From: Gammaproteobacteria bacterium
Lineage (GTDB): Bacteria > Pseudomonadota > Gammaproteobacteria > Pseudomonadales > Azotimanducaceae
Reading direction: 5' to 3'
Length of the DNA: 64,000 nucleotides
Assembly (NCBI GenBank): GCA_030425195.1
Contig: JAUIAV010000010.1
Coordinates: 167,596-231,595, forward strand
Position 1 is the stretch's first letter. Every line of letters begins with the position of its first letter. This document shows, in pieces, positions 49,729 to 59,086 of the stretch. A program made the translations under genes and the position numbers. Under the pieces are notes generated by a model. That model was not told the origin of the DNA. It worked only from the letters and a program-made list of their open reading frames with translations, and did no database searches.

Positions 49729-51489
49729 TTACCTGAATCCGTGCTGGTTTTTGTTTATTTGATTGCCCATGTTGGGTCGGCCACCTCGCTTTTCCAAGTA
49801 ACCATCCAACACTCGAAACGAGAACTGGTTAAAACTTCCTGTTTTGAGCAGGCAGTCCCCCAGTTGTGCGGTGTTCTGCACTCCGTTCTCCCGGATCAGG
49901 ATCTTCTGGCCGCCTCTGAACGGGGTCGCAGGCGTAATCAGACTGGCCGGTCGTCTGAGCGGCTTCAGCTCCGGCAGCAGAAAAGCCCGCTGAAATTCCA
50001 TCTGACCGCCCTTGGACTGGACCACGCGTATGGCCACCGGTCGTGCCTGAGGTGCCAGCAGTTCCACACCCATGAACGGGCCGTCGTCGCCCTGACGTAT
50101 CCATCGGGCAACGGCAAGGCACCAGCGGGGATCACTTTCGCCTCTGAGACCGATCAGCTCGCCTGTCTGCAGCGTCGGGGGAAAGGGCTCGAGCCAGCGC
50201 AGCCGGTAGCCGCTGGGACTCATGTCCGCTGCCGTGGTGTCGAAACCGGCGTACTCGTCGACCCGGGGTGCGGAGTTGCTGCGCGGCTCGTGCGAGATCA
50301 GAGTGAGATCGTCGTCCTCGAACTTCGGATTCCTGGGGATTTTTCCGCCAACGTCGAACGCATCCTCCCAGATGTCCCGGGCTTCTCCGGCATTCGGCAG
50401 AAAGTGCACGTTGTCACCGAAGGGATTGGACGGCGTCTTTCCGGTGTCGGATCCCTGCTCGAGTGTCTGCTCGAATCGCACCTCGTCACTGAGGTAGTAG
50501 TGAGCGGACTTCAGACCGACACACACCCGGATCGGCTCGCTGGTGTCGGCCCGGTTGTAGGCACGGGAAGTCATTTCTCCCCAGGCGCCGGCAAGATGGC
50601 TGATCAGGTTGGGCTCCAGGCCGTCCGTTTCCCTGCCGCCGTCGAGTCCCGATTCGAGATGCGCGACGAGCGCGTCGAGATTGATCCCTCGGCAGGAACC
50701 GTTTTCCTGGAAGCCGGCACTGATGCCCGGGCCCTTGTCGGAGGACAGGTCCACCGCGTAGAGCGTCTCGCTGCTGTCGGCTGTCAGCACGGCGCGCTGC
50801 ACCCAGGCCGCGAGGGCGTTGAACACATCGGCGAGCTCACGATGGCGGAGCTGATAGGGGCGTGCCAGCGCCAGCAGAACCGAGCGCAGATACACCCCGG
50901 CGATGCTGAGTTCAGGGCTGCCCGTATTGCCGGTGTCCGCGTGCACGTCGCCGGTGATCTCGAGCGTCTCCGCCAGCAGGTACAGCTGGTGCAGGTTCAG
51001 CCAGAGTCGGTCGGCGGGGGCGACGTAGTACTGCAGCGTTCTCAGCAGCGTCCGGGAGAGGTCGGACAGAGCACGGTGAATGGCGAGGGACCCGGTAGCG
51101 GCCTCCCCGTCAGAGGCGGCCGGATCCTCGCACGCTGCGAGCACGACGGCCTTGTAGCCGGAGCAGAGGTTGGTCTGCAGCCGCTGTGCGAGCCGGGTGA
51201 TGGCATCGGCGCTGCCACCGGCACCGTTGGCGGCCTTATCCAGTCGCGACGTCAGATAGAGCACCGTCGGACGGATGCCTTCGAGAAGCGCCATCCGGGT
51301 CGTCCAGTCGGTGTCGAGCCGGGCGATCTCGAAGGTGGCCTGACGGATCTGCCCGGCTGCGTCGGGGACATTGGCCATGGGCAGACGGCCGATCCATTCG
51401 CTGACCGATTCCGGTTCCGGAAGGGCAAACGACAGATGCGCGAGCTCGGGTGCCGGCGCTGTCAGTAATGTGGAGCGGCCTTCGTGCAT
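49729..51489 (-). CDS. uncharacterised protein with PilZ-like C-terminal domain, fimX partner
   Basis: A 586-residue protein that I recognise only in part. The N-terminal part is helical (LFNALAAWVQRAVLTADSS-like stretches) and has no membrane segment. Around residues 430-520 there is a PilZ-like beta-barrel: DMSPSGYRLRW, TGELIGLR, WCLAVARWIR and FMGVELLAPQARPVA. The classic RxxxR is not obvious, so c-di-GMP binding is uncertain. I start at ATG 51489 (MHEGRST), which has AAGGA 10 bp upstream. The frame runs to a TTG at 51579 without a ribosome site. It is divergent from efp. Confidence 0.7.
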   Translation of the reverse strand: MHEGRSTLLTAPAPELAHLSFALPEPESVSEWIGRLPMANVPDAAGQIRQATFEIARLDTDWTTRMALLEGIRPTVLYLTSRLDKAANGAGGSADAITRLAQRLQTNLCSGYKAVVLAACEDPAASDGEAATGSLAIHRALSDLSRTLLRTLQYYVAPADRLWLNLHQLYLLAETLEITGDVHADTGNTGSPELSIAGVYLRSVLLALARPYQLRHRELADVFNALAAWVQRAVLTADSSETLYAVDLSSDKGPGISAGFQENGSCRGINLDALVAHLESGLDGGRETDGLEPNLISHLAGAWGEMTSRAYNRADTSEPIRVCVGLKSAHYYLSDEVRFEQTLEQGSDTGKTPSNPFGDNVHFLPNAGEARDIWEDAFDVGGKIPRNPKFEDDDLTLISHEPRSNSAPRVDEYAGFDTTAADMSPSGYRLRWLEPFPPTLQTGELIGLRGESDPRWCLAVARWIRQGDDGPFMGVELLAPQARPVAIRVVQSKGGQMEFQRAFLLPELKPLRRPASLITPATPFRGGQKILIRENGVQNTAQLGDCLLKTGSFNQFSFRVLDGYLEKRGGRPNMGNQINKNQHGFR

Positions 51490-51777
51490 CAGGTCTGCAG
51501 TCCTTGGGCAGATCAAAACGTCGGCGTAGTATAGAAAAGCGCCTTTATGCAAAAGGTGACGCAGTGCCGACCGTTTCAATCGGATTACAACTGTTCCCTG
51601 CAGCGGGTATCATGCCGTCACCCGACGTGAGGCGGGACGCCGACGGCCTGTTCGCACAGGGATTCGCGTATTCGCCCGATGATTCTCGCGGAGGGTCCCC
51701 GAACTTCCCACCGGTTCGCATCGGTTCTGTGAACCAGCGCACAAAATTTGGCAGTCAATCAGGCAGGTAAGACAGAG

Positions 51778-52344
51778 ATGGCGAATTACTCCACCAGCGA
51801 ATTCAGATCCGGGCTCAAGGTGCTTCTCGAAGGAGACCCCTGTGCGATCCTGGAGAACGAATTCGTCAAACCCGGCAAAGGGCAGGCCTTCAACCGGGTG
51901 AAGTTCCGTAATCTGAAGACGGGGCGTGTGTGGGAGCGTACGTTCAAATCCGGGGAATCCATCGAAGCCGCGGATGTCATGGATTTCGAGATGGAGTATC
52001 TCTACACGGACGGAGAGTTCTGGCACTTCATGAAGACGGACGGCTCCTTCGAGCAGATCGGTGCGCCGGAGTCGGCCGTGTCCGGCGTGACGGACTGGCT
52101 CAAGGAACAGGACGTCTATCAGGTGACGCTCTGGAACGAAGCGCCCATATCGGTGACGGCGCCCAATTTCGTCGAGCTCGAGGTGACCGAGACCGATCCC
52201 GGTCTCAAGGGAGACACGGCCCAGGGCGGTACCAAGCCGGCCACGCTCAGCACGGGTGCGGTGGTCAAGGTGCCACTGTTCATCAACACCGGCGACGTGC
52301 TGAAAATCGACACGCGCACGGGCGAGTACGTCAGCCGGGCCTGA
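51778..52344 (+). CDS. efp: elongation factor P
   Basis: Helps ribosomes through polyproline stretches. At 188 residues it is standard length, with KOW-like N-terminal and two OB domains, ending [25 protein letters not shown]. Lys34 is in VKPGKGQAF, the site for (R)-beta-lysylation, and its ligase EpmA follows 28 bp downstream. It starts at ATG 51778 ([12 protein letters not shown]). An upstream in-frame start would add ten non-conserved residues. Confidence 0.97.
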   Translation: MANYSTSEFRSGLKVLLEGDPCAILENEFVKPGKGQAFNRVKFRNLKTGRVWERTFKSGESIEAADVMDFEMEYLYTDGEFWHFMKTDGSFEQIGAPESAVSGVTDWLKEQDVYQVTLWNEAPISVTAPNFVELEVTETDPGLKGDTAQGGTKPATLSTGAVVKVPLFINTGDVLKIDTRTGEYVSRA

Positions 52345-52372
52345 TCTGAGACGCCCGGGAGCCCTCTGAAAG

Positions 52373-53227
52373 GTGACTGACTGGCGTCCCCGTTGCGGGA
52401 TCGAGGCGCTGAATGCCCGGGCGGAACTGCTCGATGCGCTCCGGCGTTTCTTCCGGGCGCGGGACGTGCTGGAAGTCCAGACCGCCGTGCTCGCGGAGCA
52501 TACGGTCACCGATCTTCACATCGAGTCGCTTGCCGCTGGCGGCGCCGGCTACCTGCAGACGTCGCCCGAGTATCAGCTGAAACGCCTTCTGGCAGCCGGT
52601 GCTCCCTCGCTCTATCAGATCGGTCCCGCGTTCAGATCGGGGGAGGTCGGACGGCTGCACAACCCGGAGTTCACGCTGCTCGAGTGGTACCGGCTTGGCT
52701 TCGACGACGGCGCGCTGATGGCCGAGGTGGCCGACCTCATGAATCACGTGCTCGGTCCCGGAGATTGCCGCACGATCACCTACGTGGAACTCGTTGGCGA
52801 GGACGCCATCTCCCGCCTGGACCCGGCCGCCCTGGATCTGACCTTCAGCGAGGCGGCGAACGCGCTCCAAGGCCGGTGGTTCATCACCCGGTATCCGGCC
52901 GATCAGGCTGCGCTTGCGCGGCTGTGCCCCGACGACGAGCGGTATGCCGCGCGCTTCGAGCTGGTGGTGGACGGGGTGGAGCTGGCTAACGGCTACTGGG
53001 AGCTCACCGATCCGGACGAGCAGCGCCGTCGTTTCGCGGCCGATGTGGAGGCCAGACGCCGCGCGGGCCTCGTGGAGCCGACGGTGGACGAGAAGTTTCT
53101 GAGCGCGCTGGAAGCGGGGCTGCCTGATTGTGCCGGGGTCGCGCTGGGTGTGGACCGGTTGCTCATGCTGGCCATGGGTGTGGACAGCCTCGCCGAGGTG
53201 CTGCCCTTCCCCGTGGGCAGCGCCTGA
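52373..53227 (+). CDS. epmA: EF-P-(R)-beta-lysine ligase EpmA
   Basis: LysRS-like ligase that attaches (R)-beta-lysine to Lys34 of EF-P. 284 residues. Class II synthetase motifs are motif 2 PAFRSGEVGRLHNPEFTLLEWY (start near residue 83) and motif 3 GVALGVDRLLMLAMG near the end, with ELANGYWELTD in between. E. coli EpmA is about 325 residues. This copy is shorter in the middle, around residues 140-185, but the catalytic motifs are complete. It starts at GTG 52373. The EpmB lysine aminomutase needed for (R)-beta-lysine is not in this window. Confidence 0.93.
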   Translation: MTDWRPRCGIEALNARAELLDALRRFFRARDVLEVQTAVLAEHTVTDLHIESLAAGGAGYLQTSPEYQLKRLLAAGAPSLYQIGPAFRSGEVGRLHNPEFTLLEWYRLGFDDGALMAEVADLMNHVLGPGDCRTITYVELVGEDAISRLDPAALDLTFSEAANALQGRWFITRYPADQAALARLCPDDERYAARFELVVDGVELANGYWELTDPDEQRRRFAADVEARRRAGLVEPTVDEKFLSALEAGLPDCAGVALGVDRLLMLAMGVDSLAEVLPFPVGSA

Positions 53228-53240
53228 GAATCCGCATCCC

Positions 53241-54053
53241 TCAGGTCTCCACCGGCAGATCGTCCCGGTTTCCCCATTCCGACCAGGACCCGTGATACGC
53301 GCGGATGTTCGGAAATCCGAGCAGGCGGCCGACCATATAGGAAAGACCCGAACGATGGTGGGTCTGGCAGTGGGTAATCACGCCGAGTGCCGGGTCGATA
53401 CCGTGGTGGGCCAGCAGGGCGGGCAGATCTTCCGTCAATCGGGTGGCCCGTGCCGGATCCTTCATCATCATCCAGTCCAGATGTTTCGCACCCGGAACGT
53501 GACCGGCACGCGCTGAGCCGGATCGCAGTCCCAGGTATTCCTCGCGGGAGCGCACGTCCCAGATGATCTGGTCAGGGTCATTCATGGCCGCCAGCACGTC
53601 TTCCACCTCGGCGATGGGCGCGGTGTCGATCTCGAACACCGGACGGGTCGCTTCAGGGAAGCGGCATTCGCCCTGCTCGAGAGGGCCGTCGATTTCGGCC
53701 CATGCGTGGATACCACCGTCGAGATAACTCCAGTCCTCATGACCGAGCACGTCGAGCGTCCACGCGAGCCGGCCTGCCCAGCCGCCGCCTTCGTCGTCGT
53801 AGAGAATGAAGTGCTGGTCCGGCTCGTAGCCCAGCCGGCCGAGCAGTGCCTCCAGACGATCCAGACCGGGCAGCCGGCCAGGCGCCGGTGCGGTGCCCAG
53901 CACCAGCTCCGGTGGCTCCACCAGCAGAGCGCCGGGCAGGTGATACTGTTGGTAGGCATCCGCCGCTGCCACGTGGATGAGCCGGATCCGGGGATCGAGC
54001 GTTTCGAAGCCCGAGCGGAGGGCTTCCGCCTGGATGAGTCTGGGCTGGCTGAT
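53241..54053 (-). CDS. rhdA: rhodanese-type thiosulfate sulfurtransferase with non-canonical start
   Basis: Two-rhodanese-domain sulfurtransferase. [17 protein letters not shown] holds the active-site Cys loop (CQTHHR, matching my memory of RhdA), [14 protein letters not shown] is in the inactive first domain, and SWSEWGN is at the C-terminus. The only canonical start (GTG 53972) would delete the first strand. The frame continues upstream as [17 protein letters not shown]. An ATC codon at 54051-54053 lies 6 bp after GAGGAA and yields 270 residues, close to RhdA length. I therefore extend to 54053. If this is wrong, the CDS begins at 53972. Confidence 0.75.
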   Translation of the reverse strand: MSQPRLIQAEALRSGFETLDPRIRLIHVAAADAYQQYHLPGALLVEPPELVLGTAPAPGRLPGLDRLEALLGRLGYEPDQHFILYDDEGGGWAGRLAWTLDVLGHEDWSYLDGGIHAWAEIDGPLEQGECRFPEATRPVFEIDTAPIAEVEDVLAAMNDPDQIIWDVRSREEYLGLRSGSARAGHVPGAKHLDWMMMKDPARATRLTEDLPALLAHHGIDPALGVITHCQTHHRSGLSYMVGRLLGFPNIRAYHGSWSEWGNRDDLPVET

Positions 54054-54130
54054 GGTGTCTTCCTCGCCATTTCCGATGTTCGGTTTGCTATGTTAGCGGA
54101 CAACGCAGTGTGGGAAGAACGGATACGCGC

Positions 54131-54685
54131 ATGACGGCGAACCTGGTCTGGATGGATCTGGAGATGACCGGGCTGGATCCGGACAGGGATCTGATCATCG
54201 AGATGGCGACCATCGTCACCGATGGCGAGCTGAATGTGCTCGCGGAAGGTCCCGTGTTCGCCATTGCAACACCGGAAGCGGCACTGGAAGCCATGGACGA
54301 GTGGAACCAGACCCATCATTCGGCGTCCGGACTGCTCGATCGGGTACGCCGGTCCGAGGTCACGCTGCTGGAAGCGGAGGCTCAGACCCTCGCGTTCCTC
54401 GAGCGCTGGGTGGAAAAGGGCGCGGCGCCGCTGTGCGGAAACAGCATCTGGCAGGACCGGCGGTTTCTCTCACGGCACATGCCCACACTCGAGGCTTACC
54501 TGCACTACCGGATCATCGATGTCAGCAGTCTGAAAGAGCTGGCCCGCCGCTGGCGGCCCGATCTGCTGGATGCGCTGAAAAAGGAAAATGCGCACACCGC
54601 ACTGGCCGACATACGGGAATCCATCGCTGAGCTCAGGCTGTATCGGGACCGGTTTCTCCGTCTGGAGCGGCCGTCTGACCCGTAA
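54131..54685 (+). CDS. orn: oligoribonuclease Orn
   Basis: DEDDh 3'-5' exonuclease that degrades 2-5-nt RNAs and the c-di-GMP product pGpG. At 184 residues it has all motifs: [15 protein letters not shown] (Exo I Asp/Glu), [22 protein letters not shown] (Exo II) and [16 protein letters not shown] (Exo III His/Asp). It starts at ATG 54131 (MTANLVW). The 3' end overlaps convergent queG by 53 bp. Confidence 0.97.
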   Translation: MTANLVWMDLEMTGLDPDRDLIIEMATIVTDGELNVLAEGPVFAIATPEAALEAMDEWNQTHHSASGLLDRVRRSEVTLLEAEAQTLAFLERWVEKGAAPLCGNSIWQDRRFLSRHMPTLEAYLHYRIIDVSSLKELARRWRPDLLDALKKENAHTALADIRESIAELRLYRDRFLRLERPSDP

Positions 54686-55736
54686 GCCTGGCCAGCGCCC
54701 AGTCGATGTGCTCGGCCACCAGTGGCGATGCGTCGGACCGCCGTTGGCGGAGTGCGGAAACTGCTGACGGGGTGGCTGGCCCGTTGCCGATGGCGATGGC
54801 CAGATTGCGCTGCCACTGCTGGTAGCTGATCCGCCGGATCGCCGAGCCTTCCGTCTTCTCGAGAAACTCCGCCTCGCTCCAGCCGAACAGCGTCAGCAGC
54901 CGCTCGCCTTCCAGGCCCTGACGCGGTTCGAAGTCCGGTTCCGCCGTGACGGTGGCGTAGCGGTTCCATGGACAGTAGATCTGGCAGTCGTCGCAGCCAT
55001 AGATTCGATTCCCCATCGGTGCGCGCAGCGGTTCCGGAATGGCTCCCCGATGCTCGATGGTCAGATAGGAGATGCAGCGTCGCGCATCCAGCTCGCGCGG
55101 CCCGACGATGGCACCGGTCGGACAGACGGTCATGCAGGCGCGGCAGTTGCCGCAGTGATCGGCCGTTGACGGCGCGTCCACGGGCAGGGGGAGATTGGTG
55201 AAGATCTCGCCGAGAAAAAACCAGGATCCTGCTTCCCGGTTCAGCAGCAGCGTGTGCTTGCCGATCCAGCCGAGTCCGGATTTTTCCGCCAGCGCTTTCT
55301 CCAGCACCGGTGCGGAATCCGTGAATGCCCGGAAGTTGTGATCGATCCCGGCGGCGGCCTCTGAGATGCGCCGGCCCAGTCTGGCCAGCCGTCCCCTGAG
55401 CGTCTTGTGATAGTCGCGGCCGAGCGCATACCGGGAGACGTAGCCGAGGGTCGGCTGCTCGAGCACCTCGATGGGCCTCGTTCCCGCCTGCAGATAGTCC
55501 ATTCGGGCAGAGATGATGCGGATGGTTCCCGGGTGCAGATGCTCTGGCGCCAGCCGCTTTGACAGATTGCGCTCCAGATAGCCCATCTCGCCCTGGAAGC
55601 CGCGCTCGAGCCAGGCCCGAACCCGGGGAGCGTGACTGGAGAGGTCCAGGTCCGTCACCCCGAGATCCTGAAAGCCGAGCTCCGTCGCCCAGTGGCGGAT
55701 GTCGTCCTTCAATGCCTGAAAATCGCTTACCGTCAA
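54633..55736 (-). CDS. queG: epoxyqueuosine reductase QueG
   Basis: Cobalamin- and Fe-S-dependent last step of queuosine tRNA modification. At 367 residues it has [20 protein letters not shown]. The ferredoxin-like cluster motifs are [16 protein letters not shown] and [11 protein letters not shown]. The remaining part carries the HEAT-like repeat region ([25 protein letters not shown]). It starts at ATG 55736, divergent from nnr, and overlaps orn at its 3' end. Confidence 0.96.
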   Translation of the reverse strand: MTVSDFQALKDDIRHWATELGFQDLGVTDLDLSSHAPRVRAWLERGFQGEMGYLERNLSKRLAPEHLHPGTIRIISARMDYLQAGTRPIEVLEQPTLGYVSRYALGRDYHKTLRGRLARLGRRISEAAAGIDHNFRAFTDSAPVLEKALAEKSGLGWIGKHTLLLNREAGSWFFLGEIFTNLPLPVDAPSTADHCGNCRACMTVCPTGAIVGPRELDARRCISYLTIEHRGAIPEPLRAPMGNRIYGCDDCQIYCPWNRYATVTAEPDFEPRQGLEGERLLTLFGWSEAEFLEKTEGSAIRRISYQQWQRNLAIAIGNGPATPSAVSALRQRRSDASPLVAEHIDWALARLTGQTAAPDGETGPDTA

Positions 55737-55768
55737 TGCTTCCTCGGACCCCGCTGATCGGGGCCAAG

Positions 55769-55774
55769 TATAAT
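55769..55774 (+). promoter_or_regulatory. -10 element (TATAAT) for nnr
   Basis: An exact TATAAT hexamer. No good -35 is visible at 16-18 bp. Transcription would begin near 55781, about 26 bases before the proposed CTG start of nnr. The adjacent queG gene runs the other way. Confidence 0.5.
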
Positions 55775-55806
55775 GAAAGGCGCAGAGGTCACAGGAGCGC
55801 GAGGCG

Positions 55807-57300
55807 CTGGAACAACTCTATACAGCTGAAGGCAGCCGGGCACTGGACCGCCTGGCCATCGCGGGTGGAACCCCGGGGATCGTGCTCATGCGCCGGGCCG
55901 GCCAGGCGGTGTTCGATGCGCTGCTGGACGGCTTTCCGTCCGTCTCGACCCTGACCGTCTGCTGTGGCCGGGGAAACAACGCAGGGGATGGATATGTGAT
56001 CGCCGGGCTCGCACACCGGCAGGGCATGCGTGTCCAGCTGCTGCAGATCGGGGACCCGGACGCCCTGGATGGGGATGCCGGCATCGCCAGGGACGAAGCA
56101 CTGGCGGCGGGCGTGACGGTCACACGGACGGACGACGGCGACACCCGCATCGAGGGCGAGGTGCTGGTGGACGCGCTCTTGGGTACCGGAATTCAGGGTG
56201 CTCCGAGGAAGGCGTACGCCCGTCTCATCGAACGGATGAACGTCTGCCCCAGTCCGACCGTCGCCGTGGACATCCCGTCGGGCGTGGCTGCGGATACCGG
56301 CGCAGCAGCGGGTGCCGCGATACGGGCTCACACCACGGTCACCTTCATCGGCCGGAAGATCGGACTGCACACTGGAGCGGGTAAGGCGCTTTCCGGCCGG
56401 GTGATCTTCGCCCGTCTCGGTGTGGGTCCGGAGGTGCACGCGCAGGTGCCGGGCGTGGACTGGCTCACCTTTGATGCGCTCCGCAGGAAGCTGCCCGTGC
56501 GGGATGCCGATGCCTACAAGCAGGCGCTCGGTCATGCGGTGGTGATCGGCGGTGACCGCTCCATGGGCGGTGCGGTCTCCATGGCTGCGGAAGCGGCTCT
56601 GCGGTGCGGGGTCGGCATGGTCACGGTCATCACCCGGGGCGAGCATCGGAATGCCATTCTCGCCCGGCGGCCGGAAGCCATGGTGCTCGACGCCAGCGAC
56701 GCGGAGCTCGTCGAGCAGGTGCTTGCAAAGGCTTCCGTCATCATCGTCGGGCCCGGGCTTGGCCGGCGCGACTGGGGCGAGGCCTTCTTCGGGCTTGCCC
56801 TCGAGCAGCAGAAACCCATGCTGATCGATGCTGACGGGCTCCACTGGCTGGCGGAAACGGGTGCCCGTCCACCCGCCGGCGTGGTCATCACGCCCCATGC
56901 GGCGGAGGCGGCGGTCATATTGGGGAACTCGGTAGCGGACGTGCAGTCAGACAGACCGGCGAGCGCCCGGGCGCTGGCCGACGCGGTCGATGGGGTGGCG
57001 GTCCTGAAAGGTGCGGGCACCCTCATTGCAGAGCCCGGAGCGACAGACGTCGTCGGCCTCTGTGCGCACGGCAACCCGGGCATGGCCAGCGCGGGAATGG
57101 GCGATGTGCTCTCCGGCGTGATAGGCGGACTGCTGGGTCAGGGTGTTCCGCCGGTGACAGCCGCCTGCCTCGGGGTCTGTCTGCACAGCCTGGCAGCGGA
57201 CCGTGCGGCCGGGCGGCTGGGTGAAGCGAGTCTGCTGGCGACGGATCTCGTGCCGGAGATGATCGAGCTCCTCAAGACCGGCCGCGGGCAGGATTGCTGA
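55807..57300 (+). CDS. nnr: bifunctional NAD(P)H-hydrate epimerase/dehydratase
   Basis: Repairs hydrated NAD(P)H. The N-terminal epimerase domain (YjeF_N) has NNAGDGYVIAGLAHRQGM, and the C-terminal ADP-dependent dehydratase has ITPHAAEAAVIL and GNPGMASAGMGDVLSGVI. The first canonical start, GTG 55882, would remove LYTAEGSRALDRLAI, which is the conserved family N-terminus. I therefore use CTG 55807, with AGGAG 9 bp upstream and a TATAAT further up. That gives about 497 residues, typical for the fusion. There is no other in-frame start before a stop at about 55774-55776. Confidence 0.85.
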   Translation: MEQLYTAEGSRALDRLAIAGGTPGIVLMRRAGQAVFDALLDGFPSVSTLTVCCGRGNNAGDGYVIAGLAHRQGMRVQLLQIGDPDALDGDAGIARDEALAAGVTVTRTDDGDTRIEGEVLVDALLGTGIQGAPRKAYARLIERMNVCPSPTVAVDIPSGVAADTGAAAGAAIRAHTTVTFIGRKIGLHTGAGKALSGRVIFARLGVGPEVHAQVPGVDWLTFDALRRKLPVRDADAYKQALGHAVVIGGDRSMGGAVSMAAEAALRCGVGMVTVITRGEHRNAILARRPEAMVLDASDAELVEQVLAKASVIIVGPGLGRRDWGEAFFGLALEQQKPMLIDADGLHWLAETGARPPAGVVITPHAAEAAVILGNSVADVQSDRPASARALADAVDGVAVLKGAGTLIAEPGATDVVGLCAHGNPGMASAGMGDVLSGVIGGLLGQGVPPVTAACLGVCLHSLAADRAAGRLGEASLLATDLVPEMIELLKTGRGQDC

Positions 57301-57738
57301 GTGACGGAACTGCAGACGGTGGAAGACCGTCACCTTGCCGATGAGCAGGCGACGCTCACTTTCGCGGAATCACTGCTGCCGCTGCTCGAAGGGGCGCCTC
57401 TGGTCTTTCTCGAGGGTCAGCTCGGCGCTGGCAAGACGACGCTGGTGCGGGGCATACTTCGGGCGCTGGGCCATGAGGGTTCCGTCAAGAGCCCGACCTA
57501 TACCCTGCTCGAGCCTTACGAGGTGGCAGGAAGAACGGTTTATCACTTCGATCTGTACCGTATTGGCGACAGCGAGGAGCTGGATTTCATCGGGTTTGAC
57601 GAGCTCCTGGATGCCGATGCGCTCAAGCTCATCGAGTGGCCGGAGCGTGGCGCGGGCAGAGTGCCCGTGCCGGATGTGAGAATTCGATTGAGCCTCGAAG
57701 GAGAGGGGCGACGCGTTGAAGTATCGGTCAAATCCTGA
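57301..57738 (+). CDS. tsaE: tRNA threonylcarbamoyladenosine biosynthesis ATPase TsaE
   Basis: P-loop ATPase of the TsaB-TsaD-TsaE complex for the t6A37 tRNA modification. At 145 residues it has Walker A EGQLGAGKTTLVRGILRALG (near residues 38-57), VKSPTYTLLEPYE and IEWPERG. GTG 57301 follows the nnr stop directly. Its 3' end overlaps amiC by 23 bp. Confidence 0.96.
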   Translation: MTELQTVEDRHLADEQATLTFAESLLPLLEGAPLVFLEGQLGAGKTTLVRGILRALGHEGSVKSPTYTLLEPYEVAGRTVYHFDLYRIGDSEELDFIGFDELLDADALKLIEWPERGAGRVPVPDVRIRLSLEGEGRRVEVSVKS

Positions 57739-59086
57739 ACGGACGTCTGAACGTCTTCTGCCGGTCTGGATCGGCCGGGTCATTGCCTCCGTGGCGCTGA
57801 TCATGACGGCGGGTATTGCGGCTGCCGCTTCCGGCGGCCGGGTGCTCGAGAGCGTGCGGATGCACGAAGCGCCGGAATATACCCGGGTGGTCTTTGACAT
57901 ATCCGCGGACGTCACCTACGAGCTGTTTACCCTGGACAATCCCCGGCGGGTGGTGATCGATCTGGCGAACACGCGTGCCGACGCGGGCTTCAATCCGGAG
58001 CTGGTGGCGCTGGCGCGCAAGCGGGTGAAGGGGGTTCGGGGATCCGCCCGGGGCAGCGACTACCGGATCGTGCTGGATGTGACAGGCTCTCCCACGCCGA
58101 AGAGCTTCACCCTGGCACCCGTTGCCCCTTACGGCCATCGTCTGGTGGTGGATCTTCATCAGCAGCAGGCAGCCGCCCGTCCGGCCTTCGTTCCCAAGCC
58201 CGAAGGCAAGCGGGACGTGATCGTCGCCGTGGATGCGGGTCACGGCGGCGAAGATCCGGGAGCGCTCGGGCCGCGCGGCGTTCGGGAGAAGGACGTGGTG
58301 ATGAAGATTGCCCGTCGCCTGGAGCAGAAGCTGAACCGGGCGGAGGGCTACCGGGCGGTCATGGTCAGAACGGGCGATTACTATCTGGCGCACCGGAAAC
58401 GCACGGAGCGGGCGCGCGAGGTTCAGGCGCACCTGTTCATCTCTCTGCACGCGGATGCCTTCAAAAGTCCCGGCGTGGATGGCGCATCGGTTTATGCGCT
58501 GTCCGATCGGGGAGCCACCTCGGAAACGGCACGCTGGCTGGCGGCCAGCGAGAACGCCTCGGACCTGATCGGCGGCGTTGCAGAGGAGGTCAATGGGGAA
58601 GAGGAAGACTACCTGCTGCAGACGATCCTGGAGGTGTCCATGGATGCCAACCGCTATGCCAGCATCGAGGTCGGCGAGCGGATCCTCGGTCGCATGGGCA
58701 GGATCACGAAGCTGCATAAGAAGCGCGTGGAGCAGGCCGGTTTTCTGGTGCTCAAATCGCCGGACATGCCGTCGATCCTCGTGGAAACCGGTTTCATCTC
58801 CAATCCGTCGGAAGCCGGTCGGCTGAACTCGAGCAGTTTCCAGGAGAAGATGGCGGATGCGATTTTCGAAGGCATCCGTGACTACATGTCTGCCCGTGCG
58901 CCGGAAGGCACTCTGGTTGCCTGGCAGCGGGAACAGGGTGATCGGCGCTACACCATTGCCCGGGGCGATACGCTTTCCGGGATTGCCATGCGCTATGGGA
59001 CCAGCACCCGCCGGATCAAGGAAGCGAACGGACTCCGCAGTGATCAGATCCGGGTGGGACAGGTGATCACCATCCCGGCAGGGTAG
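57716..59086 (+). CDS. amiC: N-acetylmuramoyl-L-alanine amidase (AmiB/AmiC type)
   Basis: Periplasmic zinc amidase that splits septal peptidoglycan during division. At 456 residues it has a signal peptide (helix near residues 20-40), then an AMIN domain (about 45-150; VRMHEAPEYTRVVFDIS). The Amidase_3 domain (about 165-390) has VAVDAGHGGEDPGA for the zinc site, SLHADAF and VETGFISNPSEAG. A C-terminal LysM follows (about 405-455; YTIARGDTLSGIAMRYG). The TTG start lies inside tsaE. E. coli AmiB also has LysM repeats at its C-terminus. Confidence 0.95.
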   Translation: MKYRSNPERTSERLLPVWIGRVIASVALIMTAGIAAAASGGRVLESVRMHEAPEYTRVVFDISADVTYELFTLDNPRRVVIDLANTRADAGFNPELVALARKRVKGVRGSARGSDYRIVLDVTGSPTPKSFTLAPVAPYGHRLVVDLHQQQAAARPAFVPKPEGKRDVIVAVDAGHGGEDPGALGPRGVREKDVVMKIARRLEQKLNRAEGYRAVMVRTGDYYLAHRKRTERAREVQAHLFISLHADAFKSPGVDGASVYALSDRGATSETARWLAASENASDLIGGVAEEVNGEEEDYLLQTILEVSMDANRYASIEVGERILGRMGRITKLHKKRVEQAGFLVLKSPDMPSILVETGFISNPSEAGRLNSSSFQEKMADAIFEGIRDYMSARAPEGTLVAWQREQGDRRYTIARGDTLSGIAMRYGTSTRRIKEANGLRSDQIRVGQVITIPAG

